Assembly: GCA_903866425.1 (NCBI GenBank)
Contig: CAIPNN010000075.1
Coordinates: 1 to 5,252 of the forward strand
Source: an uncultured Actinomycetes bacterium
Lineage (GTDB): Bacteria; Actinomycetota; Thermoleophilia; Miltoncostaeales; Miltoncostaeaceae
DNA length: 5,252 bases
Direction of reading: 5' to 3'
In this document: positions 1-5,085 of the stretch, one piece after another
Position numbering within the stretch: position 1 is the stretch's first letter
Layout: each line of letters opens with the position of its first letter
Notes under the pieces: generated by a model
Database searches by the model: none
What the model was told of the DNA's origin: nothing
Seen by the model: the letters and a program-made list of their open reading frames with translations, nothing else
Translations under genes and position numbers: made by a program

Positions 1-1028
1 AGTGCATCAACCTCGTGACGGTCGGCCCTGGCGCGTGCACGCGCCACATCCAGCGCATTGGTGGCCCGCATGGCGAGCCCCTCGGCATCCGCGGCCCCCG
101 CATCGCGCAGCAGCGCTGCGAGGCCGCTGGGCGGCGTGTCGCCGCCTGCCGGCATCGGGTGCACCCGGTTCACCACCAGCGCGCCCAGCGGATAGCGGTC
201 GGTCTCGAGCCGCTTCCACAGCGCCGCTGCCTCGGCCGACGGCTCCGGCCTCGGGCCGGTGACCACGACGAACGTCGTGCCGTCGGACGCCAGCAGTTGC
301 CTGACGGACGACGCGCGGTCGGCGAACCCCTGGTACATGCCGTCGAATGACTGCAGGAACTCCGAGATGTCGCCGATCAGCTCGGCGCCGGTGAGCCGCT
401 CGAGCACCGACATCACCATCGCACCGCCGGCCTGTACCGCCCGCCACCCAATGCGTCCCGCGCCGCCGCGGGGACCGAGCAGCAGGCGAAGACCGCGTCC
501 CTCGACGAACCGCGTCATGCGTTCGGGCGCGTCGAGGAAGTCCAGCGCATTGCGGGCGGGCGGGGTGTCGAGCACCACCACGTCGTAGTCGTCCGACTCC
601 GACAGTTCATAGAGCCGCTCCACCGCCATGAACTCCTGGGCGCCCGCGACCGTGCCCGAAAGGTGCCGGTAGATGCGGTTGGACAGGATGCGGTCACGGG
701 CCTCCTCGCTGGGTGCCTCGCGCGCCACGAGGCGGTCGAAGGTGGCGCGGGGATCGAGCTGCAGGGCATCCATGGTCCCGCGCATCGGCAGACCGGCAGC
801 TTCGACGCGTGCCGGATCCACCCGGTGGGGTGTATCGCCCAGGGCATCCATGCCGAGCGCCGTGGCGAGTCGCCGAGCGGGGTCGATGGTGACCACCGCC
901 ACGCGTGCACCCCGCGCCGCGAGGCCCAGTGCCAGGGCGGCGGAGACGGTGGTCTTGCCCACGCCACCGGCGCCCGCGACCACCACCACCCGGCGTCCCT
1001 CCACCATGCGCAGCAGGTCGGTGGTCAC
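1..1028 (-). CDS. ArsA/Get3-family ATPase, subunit 2 (partial, C-terminus beyond window)
   Basis: A SIMIBI-class P-loop ATPase of the ArsA/Get3/TRC40 family; 342 residues are visible and no stop is reached. The GTG start at 1026-1028 forms a GTGA overlap with the stop of the preceding ATPase, with a GGGG run six bases upstream as a plausible ribosome site. The P-loop is AGAGGVGKTT (about residues 18-27), so the 'signature' lysine of the deviant Walker A motif (KGGVGKT) is replaced by Ala20. Switch I is intact as TIDPARRLA (47-55, Asp49), and switch II is VVLDTPPARNALDFL (151-165, Asp154). The rest is helical and charged, with a strand-like VVVTGPRPEP near 254-263, as in cytosolic ArsA paralogues. 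Family knowledge: such paired genes in mycobacteria (Rv3679/Rv3680, BagA/BagB) are Get3 homologues. I infer that it dimerises with the neighbouring subunit. The substrate is unknown, and no arsenite-transport gene is visible, so arsenic efflux should not be assumed. Confidence 0.9.
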   Translation of the reverse strand, partial: MTTDLLRMVEGRRVVVVAGAGGVGKTTVSAALALGLAARGARVAVVTIDPARRLATALGMDALGDTPHRVDPARVEAAGLPMRGTMDALQLDPRATFDRLVAREAPSEEARDRILSNRIYRHLSGTVAGAQEFMAVERLYELSESDDYDVVVLDTPPARNALDFLDAPERMTRFVEGRGLRLLLGPRGGAGRIGWRAVQAGGAMVMSVLERLTGAELIGDISEFLQSFDGMYQGFADRASSVRQLLASDGTTFVVVTGPRPEPSAEAAALWKRLETDRYPLGALVVNRVHPMPAGGDTPPSGLAALLRDAGAADAEGLAMRATNALDVARARARADRHEVDA

Positions 1029-1975
1029 GGGCGACCCCGCATTCGGCCATCGGCCATCAGCGCTGCCGCGAGCCGCTCAAGCCCGCCCGATCCCGGTTGC
1101 AGATCAGCCACCTCGGGCAGCGACACCACCGGCAGGCCTGTGCCGCGCACCAGGGCCTCCGCCTCATCCGCATCGTGGCGTGCAGCAACGAGCGTGTCGA
1201 TCGCCGCGCGGGCTGCAGCACGCTCTGCGTCACCGGCCGTGCCATCGGCCACGGCGCGAAGGGGCGCCTCGTCGGCAGGGGTCATCTGGGACGCGCGCAT
1301 CGCATTGATGATGGCGGCAGCGACCGGGAGGTCTCGCTCACGCAGCGCCGCAACGGCCTCGATGGCCTCGCTCACGGCGAGTTCCTCGGGAATCGCCACC
1401 ACTGCCACGCCGGTGGCTGCGGGGTGGTGGATGACCTGCTCGATCTTTCCTGCCTGCTCGCGGATTGGCCCCGACGATGCGAGCTCGCGAATCTGCCCCG
1501 CCACTTCAAGCAGCGCGATGCCATGTCCGGTTGCGGGAGCGTCCACCACGATGCGGTCCCACACCGGGGCACCGTCGCGCACGGCCGTCGCGAAGTCCCA
1601 CAACTTGCCCACGGTCACCAGTTCCGACAGGCCCGGTGCCGCCTGCGCCACCTGATGGAAAGCGCGGCTTCGCACCATCAGTTCCACCAGGGGTCGCATC
1701 GGGAGTTGCCGGGCCAGGTATTCCTCGGTGGCCGTGTCGGTGTCGATGGAGAGCACGTCGAGATTGGGCCTGGCTTCGGCGGGCACGATTCCCGCGGGTG
1801 GCGCGACGCCGAAGAGGGCCTCCGAGCGTTGCTCCGATGCCACCTCCACCAGCAAGGTCTTCAGCCCGGAGTCGGCGAGCCCGAGCGCCATGGCACCCGC
1901 AACCGTTGTCTTGCCCACGCCACCCTTGCCGATGACGAACAGCAGGCGGCGATCGAGCAACGGCGGGCCCGTCAT
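1025..1975 (-). CDS. ArsA/Get3-family ATPase, subunit 1
   Basis: A 316-residue ArsA/Get3-like ATPase, about the usual length for a single-domain member. The P-loop GKGGVGKTT (residues 16-24) keeps the intermonomer signature lysine (Lys17) and the Walker A lysine (Lys22). Switch II is VVDAPATGHGIALL (143-156), close to the family's D-x-A-P-T-G-H. Switch I is unusual: the expected DPAxxL is replaced by VASEQRSEALFG (45-56), with no aspartate, as I recall for the Rv3679-like subunit in actinobacteria. The ATG at 1973-1975 is preferred: it overlaps the phzF-like stop as ATGA and has a near-perfect Shine-Dalgarno just upstream. The reading frame remains open further upstream, but that stretch is antisense-frame shadow of the PhzF gene. 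It ends in a GTGA overlap with subunit 2. Likely a cytosolic chaperone or targeting ATPase working as a heterodimer; its client is not evident. Confidence 0.93.
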   Translation of the reverse strand: MTGPPLLDRRLLFVIGKGGVGKTTVAGAMALGLADSGLKTLLVEVASEQRSEALFGVAPPAGIVPAEARPNLDVLSIDTDTATEEYLARQLPMRPLVELMVRSRAFHQVAQAAPGLSELVTVGKLWDFATAVRDGAPVWDRIVVDAPATGHGIALLEVAGQIRELASSGPIREQAGKIEQVIHHPAATGVAVVAIPEELAVSEAIEAVAALRERDLPVAAAIINAMRASQMTPADEAPLRAVADGTAGDAERAAARAAIDTLVAARHDADEAEALVRGTGLPVVSLPEVADLQPGSGGLERLAAALMADGRMRGRP

Positions 1976-2826
1976 CCAATCACCCCCTGTATCACCGGCA
2001 GTACGCGCCCGCCCACGCGGAGCGAAACGGGAACGTTGCCCTCGGTCTGAACCGCTACGCGTACTGCACCCGCCCGGCCCATGCCATGCCCTTGTCGCAC
2101 CGTCAGGTGCAGCACGCCGTGTGCCGCATGCCCCGCTGCCGCGAGCGCTGCACCGAGCGCCCCCGCGGCGCTGCCGGTGACGGGGTCCTCGGCGATGCCG
2201 ATGGGCATCGCGAAGTGGCGCACTTCGGCGGTGACGACGCCGGGCGACGCCTGCTCGATGCGGTAGGCGCTCACACCGTGCCAGCCATCGCGTGTGCCGA
2301 GCGCACGCACGGCCTCGTGGTCGGGGACGAGCGACTGCGGGTTCTCGACGGCCAGCATCACCTGCGAGAGGCCGGCATTCCACACCGGCGCCGCGCCGGT
2401 GGCCGTGCTGCCGAGCGCCCGTGCCACCTCGTCGGCGCTGACGTCGCGCACATGGTGGGGCGGGGGTGGTGCAACGTCTGCGCCCGCCGCATCGGCCGAC
2501 ACCACCACGTCGCCACCGGGTGCCACCAGCGTGGCATCCGTGCCCGTCCATCCTTCGTCATGCAGCACCCATGCGCACCCCACGAGTGGATGCCCGGCCA
2601 TGGGGATCTCGGTTGCCGGGGTGAAGATGCGAATTGATGGACGGTCACCGCGTGCGGCAAAGACGGTCTCCGACAGTCCGAGTTCCGCGGCCAGTGCCTG
2701 CATGGCGTCGCGTGGGGGATGGACGTCGCACAGCACCACCGCAAGCGGATTGCCGGTGAGCGGCCCGGTGGCGAAGACGTCCACCCATCGGATGCGTGCC
2801 GCAGAGATATCGGGAATGGAATCCAT
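1972..2826 (-). CDS. PhzF-family isomerase/epimerase
   Basis: A 284-residue protein of the PhzF family (diaminopimelate-epimerase fold), full length for the family. Hallmarks are all present: an N-terminal strand ending in VDVFATGPLTGNPLAVVL (15-32); LSETVF (51-56), whose Glu53 aligns with the catalytic glutamate of PhzF (Glu45); RIFTPATEIPMAGHP (66-80), with the conserved GHP; and EDPVTGSAAGALG (213-225) in the C-terminal half. PhzF itself isomerises trans-2,3-dihydro-3-hydroxyanthranilate in phenazine synthesis, but most family members have no known substrate and no phenazine gene is visible here. First gene of the minus-strand operon, with an ATGA overlap to ATPase subunit 1. Upstream is GGGAG, ten bases before the ATG at 2826 and seven before an adjacent in-frame GTG (2827-2829), so translation could start one codon earlier. 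It shows no signal peptide and is expected in the cytosol. Confidence 0.93.
   Translation of the reverse strand: MDSIPDISAARIRWVDVFATGPLTGNPLAVVLCDVHPPRDAMQALAAELGLSETVFAARGDRPSIRIFTPATEIPMAGHPLVGCAWVLHDEGWTGTDATLVAPGGDVVVSADAAGADVAPPPPHHVRDVSADEVARALGSTATGAAPVWNAGLSQVMLAVENPQSLVPDHEAVRALGTRDGWHGVSAYRIEQASPGVVTAEVRHFAMPIGIAEDPVTGSAAGALGAALAAAGHAAHGVLHLTVRQGHGMGRAGAVRVAVQTEGNVPVSLRVGGRVLPVIQGVIG
1979..1988 (-). promoter_or_regulatory. Strong ribosome binding site for ATPase subunit 1
   Basis: Read on the minus strand this is AGGGGGTGAT, one base different from AGGAGGTGAT, the full complement of the 16S rRNA tail. It lies three bases before the ATG at 1975 (GGGGG core to ATG is seven bases) and is buried in the last codons of the PhzF-like gene. 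It supports the ATG at 1975 and suggests subunit 1 can recruit ribosomes itself as well as by coupling. Confidence 0.7.
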
Positions 2827-2905
2827 CACCGGTAGTCTCCCGCTCCGTGACGCATCATGCCGCCCAGACGTCGCGCGCCACCCGCGCGCGGGAGCACTGA
2901 CACCC
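2827..2905. promoter_or_regulatory. Divergent intergenic region between two operons
   Basis: These 79 bases separate the starts of the PhzF-like gene (minus) and the small membrane protein gene (plus), so promoters for both directions should lie here or overlap the neighbouring coding starts. I see no convincing -35/-10 pair. It contains a GGGAG for each direction and a CG-alternating hairpin (CGCGCG, loop CCACC, CGCGCG at 2872-2888) immediately before the plus-strand GGGAG (2890-2894). The regulatory assignment rests on position only. Confidence 0.35.
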
Positions 2906-3256
2906 GTGGGCTGGGTCATCGGGGGCTCCGCCATCTTCATGGGCGTGCTCATCGCTGCGGGCATCGCGTACGCCGTCGTCCGTGCACTGCTGCTGCGGCG
3001 CACCGTCAAGTCGAGCGGGAAGCGCATCGCGCCGCTCAGGGATGGCATCAGCGGTGGCATGCGCGATATCGACGCCGGCGTTGCCCGTGCGCAGGCCGGT
3101 GCCGAGACGCTCAATCATGAGATCGAGGCGCTCCGCGTGTCGGTGGCCGAACTCCGGGTGATCGCCAGGCACGCGCAGATGGCGTTTACCCAGATCAGCG
3201 GGCCGCTCGGCTGGCTCGCGGGCATCAGGGCACTCATCAAGTTCCGCGGCCGATGA
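2906..3256 (+). CDS. Small membrane protein with cytoplasmic helical domain (DUF948-like)
   Basis: A 116-residue protein beginning at GTG 2906, with GGGAG eleven bases upstream; the next in-frame ATG would cut into the membrane helix, so GTG is preferred. Residues 3-30 form one strong hydrophobic segment (WVIGGSAIFMGVLIAAGIAY and onward), followed by RRTVKSSGKR. By the positive-inside rule this places the C-terminus in the cytoplasm. Residues about 45-95 are helix-forming and charged, with possible coiled-coil character (AGAETLNHEIEALRVSVAEL, 64-83), and the protein ends in a basic, partly hydrophobic helix (GPLGWLAGIRALIKFRGR, 99-116). This resembles DUF948-type single-span proteins of Gram-positives in layout, not in any diagnostic motif I can name. 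A divergent FtsB/DivIC-like protein is an alternative, because such genes occur near ppx in other actinobacteria. Its stop overlaps the ppx start (ATGA), so the two are probably produced together. Function unknown. Confidence 0.75.
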   Translation: MGWVIGGSAIFMGVLIAAGIAYAVVRALLLRRTVKSSGKRIAPLRDGISGGMRDIDAGVARAQAGAETLNHEIEALRVSVAELRVIARHAQMAFTQISGPLGWLAGIRALIKFRGR

Positions 3257-4152
3257 CCGTGCGCGCCGCCGTCCTTGACGTCGGCTCCAATTCGGTGCGC
3301 CTGTTGCTGCTCGAGCGCATGACCCTTCACGGGGCGTTGGGTGAACGTCGTGCCACGGTCACGGGGCTCCGCAAGGGTGCACAGGCCGATGGGACCGTGG
3401 CGCAGGACGCGCTCGACCGGCTCGACGCATGCCTTGCCGGGTATGCCGAGGCCATTGCCGACGCCGGTTGGCCGCCTGTTGTCGCCGTGGGCACCGCAGC
3501 GGTGCGCGAGGCGCCGAACCGCGAAGAGATCGCCGCCGTCGTGCACCGTCGGCTCAACACCGATCTGGTGGTCGTGACGGGTGAGCAGGAGGCTGCCCTT
3601 GCCTATCGGGGCGCCCGAATGGCCCTGGCCGATCCGGATGGCCCGTGTCGCATGATTGACATCGGCGGCGCCAGTACCGAGATCGTCGCGGGTGATGCAT
3701 CAGGACCCCGTCACGTCGTCAGCCTTCCCCTGGGAGTGGTGCGCAATGCGGGAGACACCGTGGCGGGTGCGCGTGCCGAGGCCCGCGCGCGTGTGGACGA
3801 GGCCACGGCTGCATTTCCCGTCGATGGTCCGCTGATCGGGCTTGCCGGCACCGTGACGCAGGCGGCGGCGCTCTGCAACGGGCGCTACGACCCCGACGAG
3901 ATTCACCGGCAGCGGTTGGGACGGGACTCCATCGAGCGGGTGCTCGCAGAGGCTGCTGGGCTCGACCTGCGTGCACGCCGGGTGATGCCCGGTATGCATC
4001 CCGACCGCGCCGATGTGATCGTCAACGGGATGGCGATATTGCTGGGAGCGATGTCCGCGCTCGCAGTCGACGAGGTGATCGTGTCCGAGCGCGATCTGCT
4101 CGACGGCATCGCCGGGGACACTGCGCTCGTGCCGGCGACGCTCACCGAATAG
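3253..4152 (+). CDS. ppx: Ppx/GppA-family exopolyphosphatase / pppGpp phosphatase
   Basis: A 299-residue cytosolic phosphatase of the ASKHA fold. The family removes terminal phosphate from polyphosphate and/or converts pppGpp to ppGpp, linking phosphate storage with the stringent response. Motifs in order: DVGSNSVRLLL (9-19, phosphate loop), TAAVREAPNR (81-90), TGEQEA (109-114, carrying the likely catalytic glutamate), MIDIGGASTEIV (134-145, second phosphate loop), GLAGTVTQAAAL (196-207), RVMPGMHPDRADVIVNG (243-259) and SERDLLDG (279-286). It consists only of the two N-terminal domains, like the short actinobacterial enzymes (for example Rv0496), and lacks the C-terminal HD-like extension of E. 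coli Ppx/GppA. The ATG overlaps the stop of the membrane-protein gene (ATGA) and has no strong Shine-Dalgarno of its own, so translational coupling is likely. Sequence alone does not show whether polyphosphate or pppGpp is preferred. Confidence 0.95.
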   Translation: MTVRAAVLDVGSNSVRLLLLERMTLHGALGERRATVTGLRKGAQADGTVAQDALDRLDACLAGYAEAIADAGWPPVVAVGTAAVREAPNREEIAAVVHRRLNTDLVVVTGEQEAALAYRGARMALADPDGPCRMIDIGGASTEIVAGDASGPRHVVSLPLGVVRNAGDTVAGARAEARARVDEATAAFPVDGPLIGLAGTVTQAAALCNGRYDPDEIHRQRLGRDSIERVLAEAAGLDLRARRVMPGMHPDRADVIVNGMAILLGAMSALAVDEVIVSERDLLDGIAGDTALVPATLTE

Positions 4153-4161
4153 ACTCACCCC

Positions 4162-4419
4162 ATGAGCATCGACGCCCCCAACGCCAAGGACGATGCAGTC
4201 CACGCGGTGGACGGGCTTTCGGATGCCGTTGCACCGGCAGATGGTCCGCGTGACGTGCAGCGGATGATGTTCTCGAAAGGCGAGAACACCCGTCACATCC
4301 GCTTTCAGCAGGTGCTCGACCGGTGGCCGTTACTGAGCGAGGACTGGGCGCGGATGGTTGAGGACACCCGCATCTCTGCCCACGATCGCACGCCCGGCGC
4401 TGCCACGTTCGGGCGCTAG
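4162..4419 (+). CDS. Conserved-looking small hypothetical protein (85 aa) with a TTA codon
   Basis: I do not recognise this protein. It starts at ATG 4162, nine bases after the ppx stop, with no good Shine-Dalgarno, so translation would depend on ribosomes leaving ppx. Residues 1-30 are acidic and Ala/Asp-rich and look disordered (many Asp, Ala, Pro). Residues 34-70 look folded, with aromatics and alternating charge (MMFSKGENTRHIRFQQVLDRW; LLSEDWARMVEDTRIS). The tail (DRTPGAATFGR) is again flexible. No signal peptide, membrane segment or metal motif is visible. Codon 57 (4330-4332) is TTA, the only in-frame TTA in the window. The gene sits between ppx and a tRNA-Leu(UAA) that starts 16 bases after its stop. 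The codon pattern otherwise matches its neighbours and supports a real gene, but homology evidence is lacking here. Confidence 0.65.
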   Translation: MSIDAPNAKDDAVHAVDGLSDAVAPADGPRDVQRMMFSKGENTRHIRFQQVLDRWPLLSEDWARMVEDTRISAHDRTPGAATFGR

Positions 4420-4424
4420 CGCCC
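4411..4424 (+). repeat. Perfect palindrome spanning the stop codon before the tRNA
   Basis: GGGCGCTAGCGCCC is a perfect 14-base palindrome centred on the TAG stop (4417-4419) of the 85-residue ORF. As RNA it could form a five-pair G/C stem with a CUAG loop, ending 11 bases before the tRNA. No U-run follows, so it is a poor intrinsic terminator. It could be a processing or pausing element, or chance in GC-rich DNA. Confidence 0.4.
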
Positions 4425-4435
4425 TCACCACACCA

Positions 4436-4519
4436 GCCGGAGTGGCGGAACTGGCAGACGCGGGGGACTTAAAATCCCCGGCCCTTCGGGGCGTGCGGGT
4501 TCAAATCCCGCCTCCGGCA
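4436..4519 (+). tRNA. trnL-UAA: tRNA-Leu (anticodon UAA)
   Basis: A complete 84-base class II tRNA. The acceptor stem pairs GCCGGAG (4436-4442) with CTCCGGC (4512-4518), followed by discriminator A (4519). The D stem is GCG/CGC, with GG in the loop. The anticodon stem GGGGA/TCCCC (4463-4467/4475-4479) encloses the loop CTTAAAA, giving anticodon TAA at 4470-4472. The long variable arm has stem GCCC/GGGC closed by a TTCG tetraloop (4481-4492). The T stem GCGGG/CCCGC encloses TTCAAAT. The long variable arm and discriminator A confirm leucine identity. CCA is not encoded and must be added enzymatically. It reads UUA (and UUG by wobble). In Streptomyces the equivalent tRNA is BldA, whose codon is rare and linked to development. 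No promoter is evident in the 16 bases after the upstream ORF, so co-transcription with the ppx operon is possible. Confidence 0.98.
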
Positions 4520-4527
4520 TAGAGGGT

Positions 4528-4575
4528 TCCGGTGAAGCGGGGATAACGTGATCGCAACTGATCACCGCTTCCGGA
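4528..4575 (+). promoter_or_regulatory. Bulged leader hairpin reaching the lipoprotein ribosome binding site
   Basis: The right arm (4560-4575) is continuous and pairs with three left blocks: TCCG (4528-4531) with CGGA (4572-4575), GAAGCG (4534-4539) with CGCTTC (4566-4571), and GTGATC (4548-4553) with GATCAC (4560-4565). The loop is GCAACT. Left-side bulges of two bases (GT) and eight bases (GGGATAAC) interrupt it. Pairing takes up the GGA of the GGAGG ribosome site. A rival pairing, CGGTGA (4530-4535) with TCACCG (4562-4567), would leave the GGAGG free. The inner GTGATC-N6-GATCAC could instead be a DNA operator for a dimeric regulator. No known riboswitch class is recognised. A regulatory role is inferred from structure only. 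Confidence 0.4.
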
Positions 4576-4577
4576 GG
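4573..4577 (+). promoter_or_regulatory. Shine-Dalgarno that fixes the lipoprotein start
   Basis: GGAGG lies six bases before ATG 4584. It selects that codon over the in-frame GTG at 4548, which has no such site and would place an uncharacteristic polar stretch before the signal peptide. Confidence 0.8.
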
Positions 4578-4583
4578 TTTTCC

Positions 4584-5015
4584 ATGACTGCACGACGCCT
4601 TCTCGTATTCGCTGCGACGGGTGTCGCCGCGACCGCCCTGGTGTTCGCAGGGTGCGGCAGTTCAGCGGACACGGCCGCGTCCACCGCTGCCGACACCGCT
4701 GCTGTCACCGCTGACACGACCGCAACCACAGCGGGCACTGTGAAGAAGGTGGATTGCATGGGCGCCGAGGAGGCCTGCTCGGTGAAGATCCCGATCGGTG
4801 GCGGTGCGAGCAATCAGGCGTACGAGGTCGCGCTTACGGGCACGAACCTGGGCGAGCCCACCGTCACCCCGTCGGAGGCCGACGAAGAAGGCGCCTACGA
4901 GATCAGCGATGCCACGTTCACCACAGGCGGTTCGGTGTACTCGTTCACCCTCAACGCCGTCGAGTCACTGCCCGAGAGTGCCTACATCACGCTCGACTTC
5001 GCCACCAAGAAGTAG
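4584..5015 (+). CDS. Small secreted lipoprotein, function unknown
   Basis: A 143-residue protein with a typical lipoprotein signal: MTARR, a hydrophobic stretch LLVFAATGVAATALV (6-20), then FAGC (21-24), where Cys24 would be lipidated. Phenylalanine at the -3 position is slightly unusual for a lipobox. Residues 25-52 are a Thr/Ala/Asp/Ser linker built on a four-residue repeat, likely a flexible tether from the membrane surface. The mature domain (about 53-143) carries two cysteines (Cys58, Cys65) that could form a disulfide. It is acidic, with alternating strand-like segments (NQAYEVALTG, YEISDATFTTGGSVYSFTL, SAYITLDF) that suggest a small beta-sandwich; no family is recognised. GGAGG six bases upstream supports the chosen start. 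It stands alone between the tRNA and a hairpin terminator. Possible roles are adhesion, surface protection or ligand binding, none of which can be distinguished here. Confidence 0.85.
   Translation: MTARRLLVFAATGVAATALVFAGCGSSADTAASTAADTAAVTADTTATTAGTVKKVDCMGAEEACSVKIPIGGGASNQAYEVALTGTNLGEPTVTPSEADEEGAYEISDATFTTGGSVYSFTLNAVESLPESAYITLDFATKK
4668..4715 (+). repeat. 12-base degenerate tandem repeat encoding a TAA-type linker
   Basis: Four in-frame 12-base units encode DTAA, STAA, DTAA and VTAD in the lipoprotein linker. The heptamer ACCGCTG recurs with exact 12-base spacing at 4683, 4695 and 4707, so the repeat is present in the DNA as well as the protein. This suggests expansion by slippage and possible length variation between strains. 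Confidence 0.6.
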
Positions 5016-5030
5016 TCGCGAGGAGCGAAA

Positions 5031-5079
5031 TGACCCTCCCGCATGCCGGCCACTCAGGCCGACATGCGGGAGGAGGTCA
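5031..5079. terminator. Long hairpin between convergent genes, probable bidirectional terminator
   Basis: TGACC (5031-5035) pairs with GGTCA (5075-5079), CTCCCGCATG (5036-5045) with CATGCGGGAG (5063-5072), and CGGCC (5047-5051) with GGCCG (5057-5061), around the loop ACTCA. One C/A mismatch and a two-base GA bulge interrupt 20 pairs. It starts 15 bases after the lipoprotein stop and ends six bases before the HU stop codon on the other strand. The U-tract is poor: TATCAATC on the plus side and TTTCGCT on the minus side. That is common for GC-rich actinobacterial terminators. Confidence 0.8.
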
Positions 5080-5085
5080 TATCAA

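Noticed and set aside
1..1975. Arsenic resistance operon
   Set aside because: No ArsB/ACR3, ArsR, ArsC or ArsD is visible, subunit 2 lacks the signature lysine, and no ArsA-type metal-binding cysteine set is apparent; Get3-like function is more plausible.
663..2050. Several long plus-strand open frames opposite the ATPase genes
   Set aside because: They are antisense shadows of high-GC coding DNA with Arg/Pro/Ala/His-rich translations and no recognisable motifs.
1976..2551. N-terminal extension of ATPase subunit 1 in an open frame up to 2551
   Set aside because: This stretch is another frame of the PhzF-like gene, rich in Arg/Gly and without family similarity; the Get3-like fold begins right after ATG 1975, which has a strong ribosome site.
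1972..2826. Phenazine biosynthesis cluster
   Set aside because: Only a PhzF-family gene is present, and the family is widespread outside phenazine producers.
2872..2888. CGCGCG hairpin before the membrane protein as a regulatory element
   Set aside because: Short CG-alternating inverted repeats arise easily by chance in DNA this GC-rich; kept only as a note within the intergenic feature.
2294..2905. Long plus-strand open frame running into the small membrane protein
   Set aside because: It is antisense to PhzF, a common artefact in GC-rich DNA. The protein's sensible start is GTG 2906.
4436..4519. tRNA gene as an integration site of a mobile element
   Set aside because: No integrase, no direct repeat of the tRNA 3' end and no change in composition are seen downstream.
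4541..4548. GGATAACG as a -10 promoter element for the lipoprotein
   Set aside because: No -35-like hexamer at suitable spacing; the match is weak and lies in the hairpin bulge.
4548..4583. Extended lipoprotein start at GTG 4548
   Set aside because: It would add 12 polar residues before the signal peptide, has no Shine-Dalgarno, and would translate through the GGAGG that clearly serves ATG 4584.
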